Source of the DNA: DASRHG01 sp035650655
Lineage (GTDB): Bacteria > Desulfobacterota > Binatia > DP-6
Direction of reading: 5' to 3'
NCBI GenBank assembly: GCA_035650655.1
Contig: DASRHG010000027.1
Location: 1 to 64,000 of the forward strand
Length of the DNA: 64,000 bases
Under the pieces are notes generated by a model. That model ran no database searches. It was not told the origin of the DNA and saw only the letters and a program-made list of their open reading frames with translations. Made by a program: the position numbers and the translations under genes. Shown one piece after another: positions 8,435 to 16,713 of the stretch; the stretch's first letter is position 1, and the number at the start of each line of letters is the position of its first letter.

Positions 8435-9534
8435 GGTACGTCGACGAGTACCGCGACGGCCGGGTCGCCGCGCGGATCCTGCGCGAGATCGCGCGCGCGA
8501 CCACGCGCCCGTGGACGGTCATGGAGGTGTGCGGCGGCCAGACGCACTCGATCGTCCGCCACGGCCTCGACCGCCTGCTGCCGCGGGAGATCGAGCTGGT
8601 CCACGGGCCCGGCTGCCCCGTCTGCGTGACGCCGCTCGAGCAGATCGACAAGGCGCACCGGATCGCGCGCCGGCCGGGCCTCGTGTTCACCTCCTTCGGC
8701 GACATGCTCCGCGTCCCGGGCTCGGAGACGGACCTCTTCCGGCTCCGCTCGGAGGGCGCCGACGTCCGCATCGTCTACGCGCCCCTCGACGCCGTGCACC
8801 TCGCGCAGCGGCTCCCCGACCGCGAGGTCGTCTTCTTCGGCATCGGCTTCGAGACGACGGCGCCCGCGAACGCGCTCGCCGTCGCCCGCGCGGCGGCGCT
8901 CGGGCTCCCGAACTTCTCGATGCTCGTCTCGCAGGTGCTCGTCCCGCCCGTGCTCGTCTCGATCCTCCAGTCGCCCGGGAGCCGCGTGCGCGGCTTCCTC
9001 GGACCCGGGCACGTCTGCACCGTGATGGGGACGCGGGAGTACGAGCCCATCGCGCGGCACTACCGCGTGCCGATCGTCGTGACCGGCTTCGAGCCCGTCG
9101 ACCTGCTGGAGGGCGTGCTGCGGACGGTCCGCATGCTCGAGGCGGGCGACGCGCGCGTCGACGTGCAGTACTCGCGCGTCGTCGGGCGCGACGGCAACGT
9201 CGCCGCGCAGCGGCTCATGTGGTCGGTGTTCGAGGTCTGCGACCGGAAGTGGCGCGGCGTCGGCACGATCCCGAAGTCCGGGCTCCGGCTCCGCGCCGAG
9301 CTCCGCGCCTTCGACGCCGAGCGCCGCTACGAGGTCGACGCGATGGAGACCCACGAGTCGGCCGCGTGCATCAGCGGGCAGATCCTGCGTGGGCTCAAGA
9401 AGCCCCCCGACTGCCCCGCGTTCGGCGGCGCGTGCACGCCGGAGCACCCGCTCGGGGCCACCATGGTGTCCGCCGAGGGCGCGTGCGCCGCGTACTGGGC
9501 CTACGGCCGCCGGCGCGCGGTGGAGGCGTCGTGA
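8431..9534 (+). CDS. hypD: HypD Fe-S scaffold for Fe(CN)2CO assembly
   Basis: HypD (367 aa) is the scaffold on which CN and CO ligands are attached to iron. The signatures are present: MEVCGGQTHS (Cys34) and HGPGCPVCVTPLEQID (Cys62, Cys65) form the substrate-binding cysteine sites. FTSFGDMLRVPGS and FFGIGFETTAP follow. The C-terminal cysteine set in ACISGQILRG, PPDCPAFGGACTPEHPLG and GACAAYW ligates the [4Fe-4S] cluster. The GTG start overlaps the hypC stop by four bases, and its own stop overlaps the next GTG the same way. Confidence 0.96.
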   Translation: MRYVDEYRDGRVAARILREIARATTRPWTVMEVCGGQTHSIVRHGLDRLLPREIELVHGPGCPVCVTPLEQIDKAHRIARRPGLVFTSFGDMLRVPGSETDLFRLRSEGADVRIVYAPLDAVHLAQRLPDREVVFFGIGFETTAPANALAVARAAALGLPNFSMLVSQVLVPPVLVSILQSPGSRVRGFLGPGHVCTVMGTREYEPIARHYRVPIVVTGFEPVDLLEGVLRTVRMLEAGDARVDVQYSRVVGRDGNVAAQRLMWSVFEVCDRKWRGVGTIPKSGLRLRAELRAFDAERRYEVDAMETHESAACISGQILRGLKKPPDCPAFGGACTPEHPLGATMVSAEGACAAYWAYGRRRAVEAS

Positions 9535-10112
9535 CGGGCGCGGTGCTGCGCAAGGCGCGCGAGAGCGCCGCGGTGAAGGAGGAGTTCTTCGCGGCGGAGG
9601 CGCCGCGCGTGGCGGCCCTCGCCGAGCGGATGGCGGCGGCGTTCGGGGGCGGCGCGCGGCTCTGGGTCATGGGCAACGGCGGCAGCGCGACCGACGCGCA
9701 GCACGTCGCGGTCGAGTTCTTCCATCCGATCGTCGAGAAGCGCCGGCCGCTTCCCGCGGCGGCGCTCGTGAGCGACCCCGCGCTCCTCACCGCGATCGCG
9801 AACGACCGCGACTTCGCGAAGGTGTTCGCCGATCAGCTCGCCGTGCTCGCCCGGCCCGGCGACATGGCGCTCGCGATCAGCACGAGCGGGAAGTCGCCGA
9901 ACCTCGTCCAGGCGCTCGAGGCGGCCCGGCGGCTCGAGCTCCTGACGATCGCGTTCACCGGGAAGGACGGCGGCCGCTTCCCCGCGCTCGCCGACCACTG
10001 CTTCGTCGTCCCGTCCTTCAGCATCCACCGCATCCAGGAGACGCACGTCGCGCTCTACCACATCCTCTGGGACTGCGTGCACGTCGCCCTCGGGGAGGAC
10101 GATGTCCTCTGA
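9531..10112 (+). CDS. SIS-domain protein (GmhA-like) within the hydrogenase operon
   Basis: A 193-aa sugar-isomerase-fold protein resembling phosphoheptose isomerase GmhA. The phosphosugar-binding Ser/Gly loops are visible in WVMGNGGSATDAQHVAVEF and LAISTSGKSPN. The C-terminus has SIHRIQETHVALYHILWDC, the helix carrying catalytic Glu and His in GmhA. No heptose or LPS genes are nearby. It is embedded between hypD and hypE with four-base and eleven-base overlaps. I recall GmhA-like genes at this place in group 1h hydrogenase clusters of other phyla, so a role in hydrogenase maturation or a conserved linkage is likelier than LPS synthesis. Its substrate in this setting is unknown. Confidence 0.85.
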   Translation: MTGAVLRKARESAAVKEEFFAAEAPRVAALAERMAAAFGGGARLWVMGNGGSATDAQHVAVEFFHPIVEKRRPLPAAALVSDPALLTAIANDRDFAKVFADQLAVLARPGDMALAISTSGKSPNLVQALEAARRLELLTIAFTGKDGGRFPALADHCFVVPSFSIHRIQETHVALYHILWDCVHVALGEDDVL

Positions 10113-11160
10113 CGGCGCGGCCTTCTCGCTCGTCTGCCCGGCGCCGCTCGCGGCGTCGGACCGGATCCTCCTCGGCCACGGGAGCGGCGGGAAGATGACG
10201 GCCGACCTGGTCGCGCGCTGCTTCCTCCCCGCCTTCCGCAACCCCCACCTCGAGAAGCTCGACGACCAGGCGGTGCTCGCCGTCGACGGCGGGCGGCTCG
10301 CGTTCACGACCGACGCGTACGTCGTGACGCCGCTCTTCTTCGCCGGCGGCGACATCGGCACGCTCGCCGTGAACGGCACCGTGAACGACCTCGCGACCGC
10401 CGGCGCCCGCCCGCGCTGGGTGAGCGCGGCGTTCGTCCTCGAGGAGGGATTCCCGCTCGCGGACCTCGCGCGGATCGTCGCGTCGATGCGCCGCGCCGCC
10501 GACGCGGCCGGCGTCGCCGTCGTCACCGGCGACACGAAGGTCGTCGAGCGCGGGAAGGCCGACGGCTGCTTCATCACGACGACCGGCCTCGGCGTGGTCG
10601 CGCACGGACGGGAGATCTCCGCGGACCGCGCGCGGCCGGGCGACCGCGTCGTGCTCTCGGGGCCGATTGCCGAGCACGGCATGACGATCATGGCGGCGCG
10701 CGCGGAGCTCGAGCTCGAGACGGCGATCGCGAGCGACACGGCGCCGCTCCACGAGGTCGTCCTCGACCTCCTCGAGGCGGGGGTCGCGGTCCACTGTCTC
10801 CGCGACCCGACGCGCGGCGGCGTCGCGACGGCGCTCGTCGAGATCGCCCGCCGCTCGGGCGTCGGCATGGTGCTCGACGAGGGCGCCGTGCCCATCCGCG
10901 AGCCGGTGCGCGGCGTGTGCGAGCTGCTCGGCCTCGACCCCCTCTACGTCGCCAACGAGGGGAAGCTCCTCGCGATCGTCCCGGCGCACGACGCGGAGCG
11001 GACGGTCGCGCGCATGCGGCGGCACGCCGTCGCACGCGAAGCCTGCGTCGTGGGCGAGGTGGTCGACGATCCGGCGGCGCTCGTCGTCGTCCGCACGACG
11101 GTCGGCGGGCGGCGCATCGCGGACATGCTGCCCGGCGAGCAGCTCCCGAGGATCTGCTGA
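10102..11160 (+). CDS. hypE: HypE carbamoyl dehydratase, cyanide donor
   Basis: HypE (352 aa) is a PurM/SelD-fold ATPase that dehydrates a thiocarboxamide on its C-terminal cysteine to a thiocyanate. The N-terminal LLGHGSGGKMTADL is the glycine-rich nucleotide loop; TTDAYVVTPLFFAGGDIG and VVTGDTKVVERGK are further family motifs. The last residues are PRIC, providing the essential terminal cysteine. It starts within the last codons of the SIS gene (11-base overlap), and its TGA shares a base with the hypA ATG. Confidence 0.96.
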   Translation: MSSDGAAFSLVCPAPLAASDRILLGHGSGGKMTADLVARCFLPAFRNPHLEKLDDQAVLAVDGGRLAFTTDAYVVTPLFFAGGDIGTLAVNGTVNDLATAGARPRWVSAAFVLEEGFPLADLARIVASMRRAADAAGVAVVTGDTKVVERGKADGCFITTTGLGVVAHGREISADRARPGDRVVLSGPIAEHGMTIMAARAELELETAIASDTAPLHEVVLDLLEAGVAVHCLRDPTRGGVATALVEIARRSGVGMVLDEGAVPIREPVRGVCELLGLDPLYVANEGKLLAIVPAHDAERTVARMRRHAVAREACVVGEVVDDPAALVVVRTTVGGRRIADMLPGEQLPRIC

Positions 11161-11522
11161 TGCACGAGCTGGCGCTCGCGGAAGCCGTCCTGGACGTCGT
11201 GCTCGCGCACGCGGGCGGCCGCCGCGTCGCCCGCATCGAGCTGACGGTCGGCCGCCTGCGCCAGGTCGTCCCCGGGGCGCTCGCGTTCGCGGTCGAGCTC
11301 GCGGCGCGGGGGACGCCGGCCGAGGGGGCGGCGCTCGCGCTCACCGTCGCGCCGGCCGCCGGGCGGTGCGGCGAGTGCGGCGGCGAGACGGCGCTCGACC
11401 GCTTCCCCTTCGCGTGCGCCGCGTGCGGGAGCCTCGCCGTCGTGCCGACGGCCGGCGCGGAGCTCCGCATCGACGCGATCGAGGTGGACGACGACCCGCA
11501 GAGCAAGGAGGCGACCCCATGA
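11160..11522 (+). CDS. hypA: HypA nickel-delivery metallochaperone
   Basis: HypA (120 aa) delivers nickel to the large subunit together with HypB. The N-terminus MHELALAEAV keeps the nickel-binding Met1-His2-Glu3 motif. The zinc site is formed by CGECGG and CAACGS. The start overlaps the hypE stop (TGATG) and the stop overlaps the small-subunit ATG (ATGA), so maturation and structural genes form one coupled unit. Confidence 0.95.
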   Translation: MHELALAEAVLDVVLAHAGGRRVARIELTVGRLRQVVPGALAFAVELAARGTPAEGAALALTVAPAAGRCGECGGETALDRFPFACAACGSLAVVPTAGAELRIDAIEVDDDPQSKEATP

Positions 11523-12562
11523 ACGACGGCGGCGCGAAGCCCGGCGTGGACGAGGTCCACGTGCTCTGGATCTCGGAGGGCATGAGCTGCGACGGCGACT
11601 CGGTCTCGGTCACCGCGGCGATGCAGCCGAGCATCGAGGAGGTGGTCCTCGGCCTCGTCCCCGGCCTGCCGAAGGTCCACCTCCACAACAAGGTGCTCGC
11701 CGTCGAGACCGGCGAGGACTTCGTCGCGCCGTTCCGCCGCGCGGCGCACGGCGACCTCGGCCCGTACGTCCTCGTGATCGAGGGGTCGATCCCGAACGAG
11801 AATATCAACGGCGAGGGCTACTGGACGTCGTTCGGGAACGACGAGCAGGGCCAGCCGATCCCGGTGAACCGGTGGATCGACCAGCTCGCGCCGCGCGCCT
11901 GGGCCGTCGTTGCGATCGGCACGTGCGCGACCTACGGCGGCATCCACGCCATGGCGGGGAACCCGACGGGCTGCATGGGGCTCGCCGACTACCTCGGCTG
12001 GGACTTCCGCTCCGCGGGCGGCATCCCGATCGTCAACGTGCCCGGCTGCCCCGTCCAGCCCGACAACTTCACCGAGACGCTCACCTGGCTCCTCCACCAG
12101 GCGGCGGGCCTCGCGCCGATGATCCCGCTCGACGAGCAGCTCCGGCCGACGTGGCTCTTCGGGAAGACCGTGCACGAGGGGTGCGACCGCGCCGGCTACT
12201 ACGAGCAGGCCGACTTCGCGCGCGACTACAACTCGCCGAAGTGCCAGGTGCGGATCGGCTGCTGGGGCCCGGTCGTCAACTGCAACGTGACGAAGCGCGG
12301 CTGGATGGGCGGCATCGGCGGCTGCCCGAACGTCGGCGGCATCTGCATCGGCTGCACGATGCCCGGCTTCCCCGACAAGTTCATGCCGTTCATGGACGAG
12401 CCCCCGGGCGGCACGCTGTCCGTGGCGCTCGTCAGCATGTACGGCCCGCTCATCCGGACGCTGCGCGGGATCACGAACCGGACGGCGAACAAGGAGACGA
12501 AGTGGCGCCACAACCGGCCGGAGCTCACCTCCGGCTACGACCCGCGCTGGACCGCCCACTGA
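11519..12562 (+). CDS. hhyS: [NiFe]-hydrogenase small subunit, actinobacterial (1h) type
   Basis: A 347-aa electron-transfer subunit carrying three Fe-S clusters. The proximal-cluster motif reads EGMSCDGD: Cys24 is followed by Asp27 where ordinary uptake hydrogenases have Cys. The other proximal ligands lie in IGTCATYGG and NVPGCPVQPDNF. Medial and distal cluster ligands lie in HEGCDRAGYYE, CWGPVVNCNVTKRGW, GGCPNVGGICIGCTMPGFP. An Asp ligand plus three Cys is described for the oxygen-tolerant actinobacterial-type hydrogenase of Ralstonia eutropha. There is no N-terminal Tat signal (RRxFxK absent) and no C-terminal transmembrane helix, so the enzyme should be cytoplasmic or only peripherally membrane-bound. 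The ATG overlaps the hypA stop by four bases. Confidence 0.95.
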   Translation: MNDGGAKPGVDEVHVLWISEGMSCDGDSVSVTAAMQPSIEEVVLGLVPGLPKVHLHNKVLAVETGEDFVAPFRRAAHGDLGPYVLVIEGSIPNENINGEGYWTSFGNDEQGQPIPVNRWIDQLAPRAWAVVAIGTCATYGGIHAMAGNPTGCMGLADYLGWDFRSAGGIPIVNVPGCPVQPDNFTETLTWLLHQAAGLAPMIPLDEQLRPTWLFGKTVHEGCDRAGYYEQADFARDYNSPKCQVRIGCWGPVVNCNVTKRGWMGGIGGCPNVGGICIGCTMPGFPDKFMPFMDEPPGGTLSVALVSMYGPLIRTLRGITNRTANKETKWRHNRPELTSGYDPRWTAH

Positions 12563-12573
12563 GGAGACGGACG

Positions 12574-14352
12574 ATGGCGACGATCCACCCCGAGGGCCGC
12601 AACCTGGTCGAGATGCACTGGGATCCGATCACGCGCATCATCGGGAACCTCGGCATCTACACGAAGATCGACTTCGACAACCGCGAGGTCGTCGAGTGCA
12701 AGAGCACGTCGTCCCTGTTCCGCGGGTACAGCGTGTTCATGAAGGGGAAGGACCCCCGCGACGCGCACTTCATCACGTCGCGCATCTGCGGCATCTGCGG
12801 CGACAACCACGCGACGTGCTCCATCTACGCCCAGCAGATGGCGTACGGCGTCAAGCCGCCGCCGCTCGCCGACTGGATCATCACCCTCGGCGAGGCGGCC
12901 GAGTTCATGTTCGACCACACGATCTTCCAGGACAACCTCGTGTTCGTCGACTTCTGCGAGCAGATGGTGCGCGAGACGAACCCGGACCTCCTCCAGAAAG
13001 CCGAGCGGAAGGAGGCGCCGCACGCGAACGTCCACGGCTACCGGACGATCGCGGACATCATGCGGTCGTACAACCCGTTCACGGGCGCCACCTACAAGGA
13101 GGCGCTCCAGATGAGCCGCCTGACGCGCGAGATGTGCTGCCTCATGGAAGGCCGGCACGTCCACCCGTCGACCCTCTACCCGGGCGGCGTCGGCACGGTG
13201 GCGACGCCGCAGGTCTTCACCGACTACCTCGTGCGCCTCGTGCGCTTCCTCGACTTCGCGAAGCGCCTCGTGCCGATGAACGACGACGTCTTCGACTTCT
13301 TCTACGAGGCGCTGCCGGGCTACGAGCAGGTCGGCCGCCGCCGGACGCTCCTCGGGTGCTGGGGTGCCTTCCAGAACCCCGACGTCTGCGACTACGACTA
13401 CCGGCGGATGGCCGAGTGGGGCCGCGCCGCCTTCGTCACGCCCGGCATCGTCATCGACGGCGAGCTCGTCACGACGAGCCTCGTCGACATCAACCTCGGC
13501 ATCCGGATCCTCCTCGGCAGCTCCTACTACGACGACTGGGAGGGCGAAGAGACGTTCGTCCGCGAGGACCCGCTCGGGAACCCCATCGACCAACGCCATC
13601 CGTGGAACCAGACGACGCTCCCGAAGCCGCAGAAGCGCGATCTGAACGGCGGGCGCTACAGCTGGGTCATGAGCCCGCGCTGGTACGACAAGCGGACGGG
13701 AGAGCACCGGCCGCTCGACACCGGCGGCGGGCCGCTCGCGCGCCTGTGGGCGACGGCGCTCGCGAGACTCGTCGACACGCCGTACGTGAAGGCGACGGGC
13801 CGGAGCGTGCAGATCTCGCTCCCGAGGAGCGGCGCCTTCCCGGAGATGCAGTTCGAGTGGACGGTGCCGCAGTGGGCGAACACGATCGAGCGCGACCGGG
13901 CGCGCGCCTACTTCGTCGCCTACGCCGCCGGCATGGCGCTCTTCTTCGTCGAGAAGGCGCTCGGCCTCGTCCGCGAGGGACACACGAAGGTGTTCGAGGA
14001 CTTCGACGTGCCGGACGACGCGATCGGCTGCGGCTTCCACGAGGCGGTGCGCGGCGTGCTCTCGCACCACGTCGTCATCCGCGACGGGAAGATCGCGAAC
14101 TACCACCCGTACCCGCCGACGCCGTGGAACGCGAGCCCGCGCGACGTCCACGGGACGCCGGGGCCGTACGAGGACGCCGTCCAGGGCCTCCACATCTTCG
14201 AGGAGAACGGGCGCGAGAAGTTCAAGGGCATCGACATCATGCGGACGGTGCGGAGCTTCGACCCGTGCCTCCCGTGCGGCGTGCACATGTATCTCGGCAA
14301 CGGCACGACGCTCCGCACGCTCCACTCGCCGATGCTCGGGACGGGCGGCTGA
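12574..14352 (+). CDS. hhyL: [NiFe]-hydrogenase large subunit, actinobacterial (1h) type
   Basis: A 592-aa catalytic subunit that splits H2 at the Ni-Fe(CN)2CO centre. The L1 motif RICGICGDNHATC (Cys72, Cys75) and L2 motif DPCLPCGVH (Cys565, Cys568, His571) supply the four nickel-binding cysteines. A 21-residue extension follows His571, which is the expected cut site of the maturation protease encoded at 17718. The sequence RICGICGDNHATCS and the long insert between L1 and L2 match the high-affinity group 1h family as I know it. GAGGAG (12563-12568) precedes the ATG at 12574. Only 11 bases separate it from the small-subunit gene. The gene should support scavenging of trace H2 as an energy supplement. 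Confidence 0.96.
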   Translation: MATIHPEGRNLVEMHWDPITRIIGNLGIYTKIDFDNREVVECKSTSSLFRGYSVFMKGKDPRDAHFITSRICGICGDNHATCSIYAQQMAYGVKPPPLADWIITLGEAAEFMFDHTIFQDNLVFVDFCEQMVRETNPDLLQKAERKEAPHANVHGYRTIADIMRSYNPFTGATYKEALQMSRLTREMCCLMEGRHVHPSTLYPGGVGTVATPQVFTDYLVRLVRFLDFAKRLVPMNDDVFDFFYEALPGYEQVGRRRTLLGCWGAFQNPDVCDYDYRRMAEWGRAAFVTPGIVIDGELVTTSLVDINLGIRILLGSSYYDDWEGEETFVREDPLGNPIDQRHPWNQTTLPKPQKRDLNGGRYSWVMSPRWYDKRTGEHRPLDTGGGPLARLWATALARLVDTPYVKATGRSVQISLPRSGAFPEMQFEWTVPQWANTIERDRARAYFVAYAAGMALFFVEKALGLVREGHTKVFEDFDVPDDAIGCGFHEAVRGVLSHHVVIRDGKIANYHPYPPTPWNASPRDVHGTPGPYEDAVQGLHIFEENGREKFKGIDIMRTVRSFDPCLPCGVHMYLGNGTTLRTLHSPMLGTGG

Positions 14353-14354
14353 GC

Positions 14355-15179
14355 GTGCCGCGCGCGGACGGCGAGGTGCGCGCGGAGGTGGCGCGCGCGG
14401 AGGCGTTGCTCGAGCGCGTCGAGGCGCTCCCCGACGCGCGCGCGCGCGCGACCGCGGTCGACTGCGTGGAGGCGCTCGTGCGCCTCTACGGGGAGGCGCT
14501 CGCGCGCGTCATGCGCCACGCAGAGGGAACCCCGCTCGCCGGCGCGCTCGCGGACGACGAGCTCGTCTCGCACCTGCTCCTCGTCCACGGCGTCCATCCG
14601 GTCGATGTCGGCACGCGCGTCGCGCGGGCGCTCGCCGAGGTGCGGCCGTACCTCCGCTCGCACGGCGGGAACGTGGAGCTGGTGGAGATCCGCGACGGCG
14701 TGGCGCGCGTGCGGCTCGCCGGCAGCTGCCACGGCTGCCCGTCGTCGCGTGCGACGCTCCGGGCGGCGATCGAGGACGCCGTCCGGCGCGCGGCGCCCGA
14801 CCTCGACGGCGTCGAGGCCGAGGGCGTGACGGACGCGCCCGCCGGCGCCGCCTCGGCGTGGGCGCCCGCCGGCACGCTCGCGGAGCTGCCGCTCGGCGCG
14901 CCGCACCTCCGGACGGTCGCCGGCCGGCGCCTCCTCTTCCTCCGCGTGCCCGAGGCCGCATACGCGTACGGGGACCGGTGTCCCGCGTGCGGCGCCGATC
15001 TCACGGCCGCGACGCTCGCCGACGGCGCGCTCGGCTGCCCCGCGTGCGGCCGGCACTACGACGTCCGCGGCGCCGGGCGCTGCCTGGACGCCCGGGGGCC
15101 GGGTCTCGAGCCCGTGCCCCTCCTCGTCGGCGCGGGCGGCGCCGTCCGCGTCGCGCTCCCGGCGGAGGGGGCCGCATGA
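14355..15179 (+). CDS. NifU-like Fe-S protein fused to a CxxC/CxxC ribbon
   Basis: A 274-aa protein with three parts. An N-terminal helical region of about 75 residues contains VDCVEALVRLYGEALARVM. A NifU C-terminal-type domain follows with SHGGNVELVEI and GSCHGCPSSRATL, whose CxxC binds an Fe-S cluster. The C-terminal domain has DRCPACGADL and GCPACGRHYDV, placed like the two ligand loops of a Rieske domain but as CxxC pairs rather than CxH/CxxH. It may be a zinc ribbon or a rubredoxin-like site. It starts with GTG two bases after the large-subunit stop. Likely roles are Fe-S supply to the hydrogenase or electron transfer from it to the quinone pool; I cannot decide between them. Confidence 0.85.
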   Translation: MPRADGEVRAEVARAEALLERVEALPDARARATAVDCVEALVRLYGEALARVMRHAEGTPLAGALADDELVSHLLLVHGVHPVDVGTRVARALAEVRPYLRSHGGNVELVEIRDGVARVRLAGSCHGCPSSRATLRAAIEDAVRRAAPDLDGVEAEGVTDAPAGAASAWAPAGTLAELPLGAPHLRTVAGRRLLFLRVPEAAYAYGDRCPACGADLTAATLADGALGCPACGRHYDVRGAGRCLDARGPGLEPVPLLVGAGGAVRVALPAEGAA

Positions 15180-15862
15180 CGCCCGGACCCGACCGCCCGC
15201 TCTCGCGGCTCCGGCGCCTCGCGGCGCCGCGGCCGGTGCCGCGGCCCGCGCCGGGCGAGCGGTGCGACCTCTGCGCGGCGCCGATCCCGGACGTGCACCG
15301 GCATCTCGCGGACGTCCACCGGCGCGCGCTCGCGTGCGCCTGCGGGGCGTGCGCGATCCTCTTCGACGGGAGGACCGCGGGTCCGGCGCGCTACCGGCTC
15401 GTGCCCGAGCGGCGCCGGGAGCTCGTCGGCGTCGCCCTCGACGACGCGGCGTGGGACGCCCTCGGCGTCCCCGTCGCGACGGCGTTCTTCTTCCACGCGA
15501 CGGCCGCGGACCGCGTGGTCGCGTGCTACCCGAGCCCGGGCGGCGCGATCGAGTCGCTCCCGCCGGGCGACGCCTGGTCCGCGGTCGTCGCGGCGAACCC
15601 GGTGCTCGCCGCGATGGCCCCCGACGTCGAGGCGTTTCTCGTCCACCGCGCGCGCGGCGCCCGCGAGCACTGGATCGTGCCGATCGACGCCTGCTACCGG
15701 CTCGTCGCCGTCGTGCGCGCGCACTGGAAGGGGTTCGGCGGCGGGAGCGCGGTGTGGGCCGAGATCGCCCGCTTCTTCGAGGGGCTCAGGCGGGGGGCCG
15801 AGCGCACCGGCCGGGACGGGCGCGCGCCGGCCGCCCCCAGGGAGGATGCATGGCAGCAGTGA
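15176..15862 (+). CDS. DUF5947-family hydrogenase-linked protein
   Basis: A 228-aa soluble protein with a zinc-finger-like N-terminus: GERCDLCAAPIPDVHRHL, then CACGACAILFD. The middle contains ATAFFFHATAADRVVACYPS and ending helices include RFFEGLRRG. It resembles DUF5947 proteins that I associate with group 1h hydrogenase clusters; the family has no assigned biochemical role. The ATG overlaps the preceding stop by four bases and the gene overlaps the start of the next by 13. The cysteine pattern and position suggest an assembly factor for the Fe-S clusters or complex, which is inference. Confidence 0.75.
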   Translation: MTPGPDRPLSRLRRLAAPRPVPRPAPGERCDLCAAPIPDVHRHLADVHRRALACACGACAILFDGRTAGPARYRLVPERRRELVGVALDDAAWDALGVPVATAFFFHATAADRVVACYPSPGGAIESLPPGDAWSAVVAANPVLAAMAPDVEAFLVHRARGAREHWIVPIDACYRLVAVVRAHWKGFGGGSAVWAEIARFFEGLRRGAERTGRDGRAPAAPREDAWQQ

Positions 15863-16071
15863 AGGCGAATCTCGTCGTCGGCCGGCCCGCGGTGAGTCCG
15901 TCCTGGCCGGCGCACACGAAGGGCGTCCGCGAAGGCAACGCCCGCGGCGCCTACGGCTGGGAGAAGGGCCATCTGAAGGACGGCCGCTCGACGGCGCGCC
16001 GCTCGACGGGGATCAACTGGCGGCGACGCAACCCGATCGACCCGAAGATGCCGAACCTCTCGCCGCCGTGA
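15850..16071 (+). CDS. 73-aa basic hydrogenase-cluster protein
   Basis: A small basic protein without signal peptide or membrane segment. The N-terminus AAVKANLVVGRPAVSPSWP leads into GVREGNARGAYGWEKGHLKD, then STARRSTGINWRRRNPIDP and MPNLSPP. It is rich in Arg, Gly and Trp with few acidic residues, as in a short linker or assembly peptide binding a larger partner. A strong AGGGAGG (15838-15844) lies 5 bases before the ATG, stronger than most starts here, although the gene lies inside the end of its neighbour. Its stop shares a base with the next ATG. No function is known to me; placement within the operon argues it is a real component. Confidence 0.75.
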   Translation: MAAVKANLVVGRPAVSPSWPAHTKGVREGNARGAYGWEKGHLKDGRSTARRSTGINWRRRNPIDPKMPNLSPP

Positions 16072-16712
16072 TGCCGGCGCTCTCCTTCGCCGTCGACCGC
16101 GCCGAGGCGGTGCGCTTCGCGGCGGCGCCGACGCTCGCCTTCACGCTCGGGATCGCGGCGACCGCGCCCGTGCGCTCGATCGCGCTCGACGCGCAGATCC
16201 GGATCGCCGTCGGGCGCCGGGCGTACGACCCGGCGACGCAGGCGCGTCTCGTCGACGTGTTCGGCGAGCCCGCGCGCTGGGCGACGACGCTCCACGACCT
16301 CTTCTGGGCGCGCGCGGCGGTCGTCGTCGGGGCGTTCGACGGGCGGACGGCGGTCGAGGTGCCCGTCCCGTGCACGTACGACTTCGACGTCGCGGCCGCG
16401 AAGTACCTCCACGCACTCGGCGACGGGGAGATCCCGCTGGCCCTCCTCTTCAGCGGCACGGTCTTCTACCTGGACGGCGAGGGCCGCCTGCGCGCCGAGC
16501 GCATCCCGTGGGACTGCGAGGCCGCGTTCCGGCTGCCGGTCCGGACGTGGAAGGCCGCCGTCGAGCAGCACTTCCCGCACAGCGCGTGGCTCCGGATCGA
16601 CCGCGACGTCTTCGGCCGGCTCTCGGCGTACCGCGCGCGCCGCGCGCTCGCGACCTGGGACGACACGGTGGACGCGCTCCTCCGCCGCGCCGAGGGCGAG
16701 GCGGAGCCGTAG
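16071..16712 (+). CDS. DUF6084-family hydrogenase-linked protein
   Basis: A 213-aa soluble protein that begins ALSFAVDRAEAVRFAAAPTL and contains IALDAQIRIAVGRRAYDPAT, then WARAAVVVGAFDG and PVPCTYDFDVAAAKYLHAL. It resembles DUF6084 proteins, which I know from the same hydrogenase neighbourhoods. No catalytic motif is evident; the beta-rich pattern with few cysteines argues for a structural or assembly role. The ATG shares a base with the preceding stop and the next gene begins one base after its stop, so it is tightly coupled. Confidence 0.72.
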   Translation: MPALSFAVDRAEAVRFAAAPTLAFTLGIAATAPVRSIALDAQIRIAVGRRAYDPATQARLVDVFGEPARWATTLHDLFWARAAVVVGAFDGRTAVEVPVPCTYDFDVAAAKYLHALGDGEIPLALLFSGTVFYLDGEGRLRAERIPWDCEAAFRLPVRTWKAAVEQHFPHSAWLRIDRDVFGRLSAYRARRALATWDDTVDALLRRAEGEAEP

Positions 16713-16713
16713 C

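Noticed and set aside
11519..11610. A Tat signal on the hydrogenase small subunit
   Set aside because: The N-terminus is short and acidic, without RRxFxK or a hydrophobic stretch before the first cluster motif.
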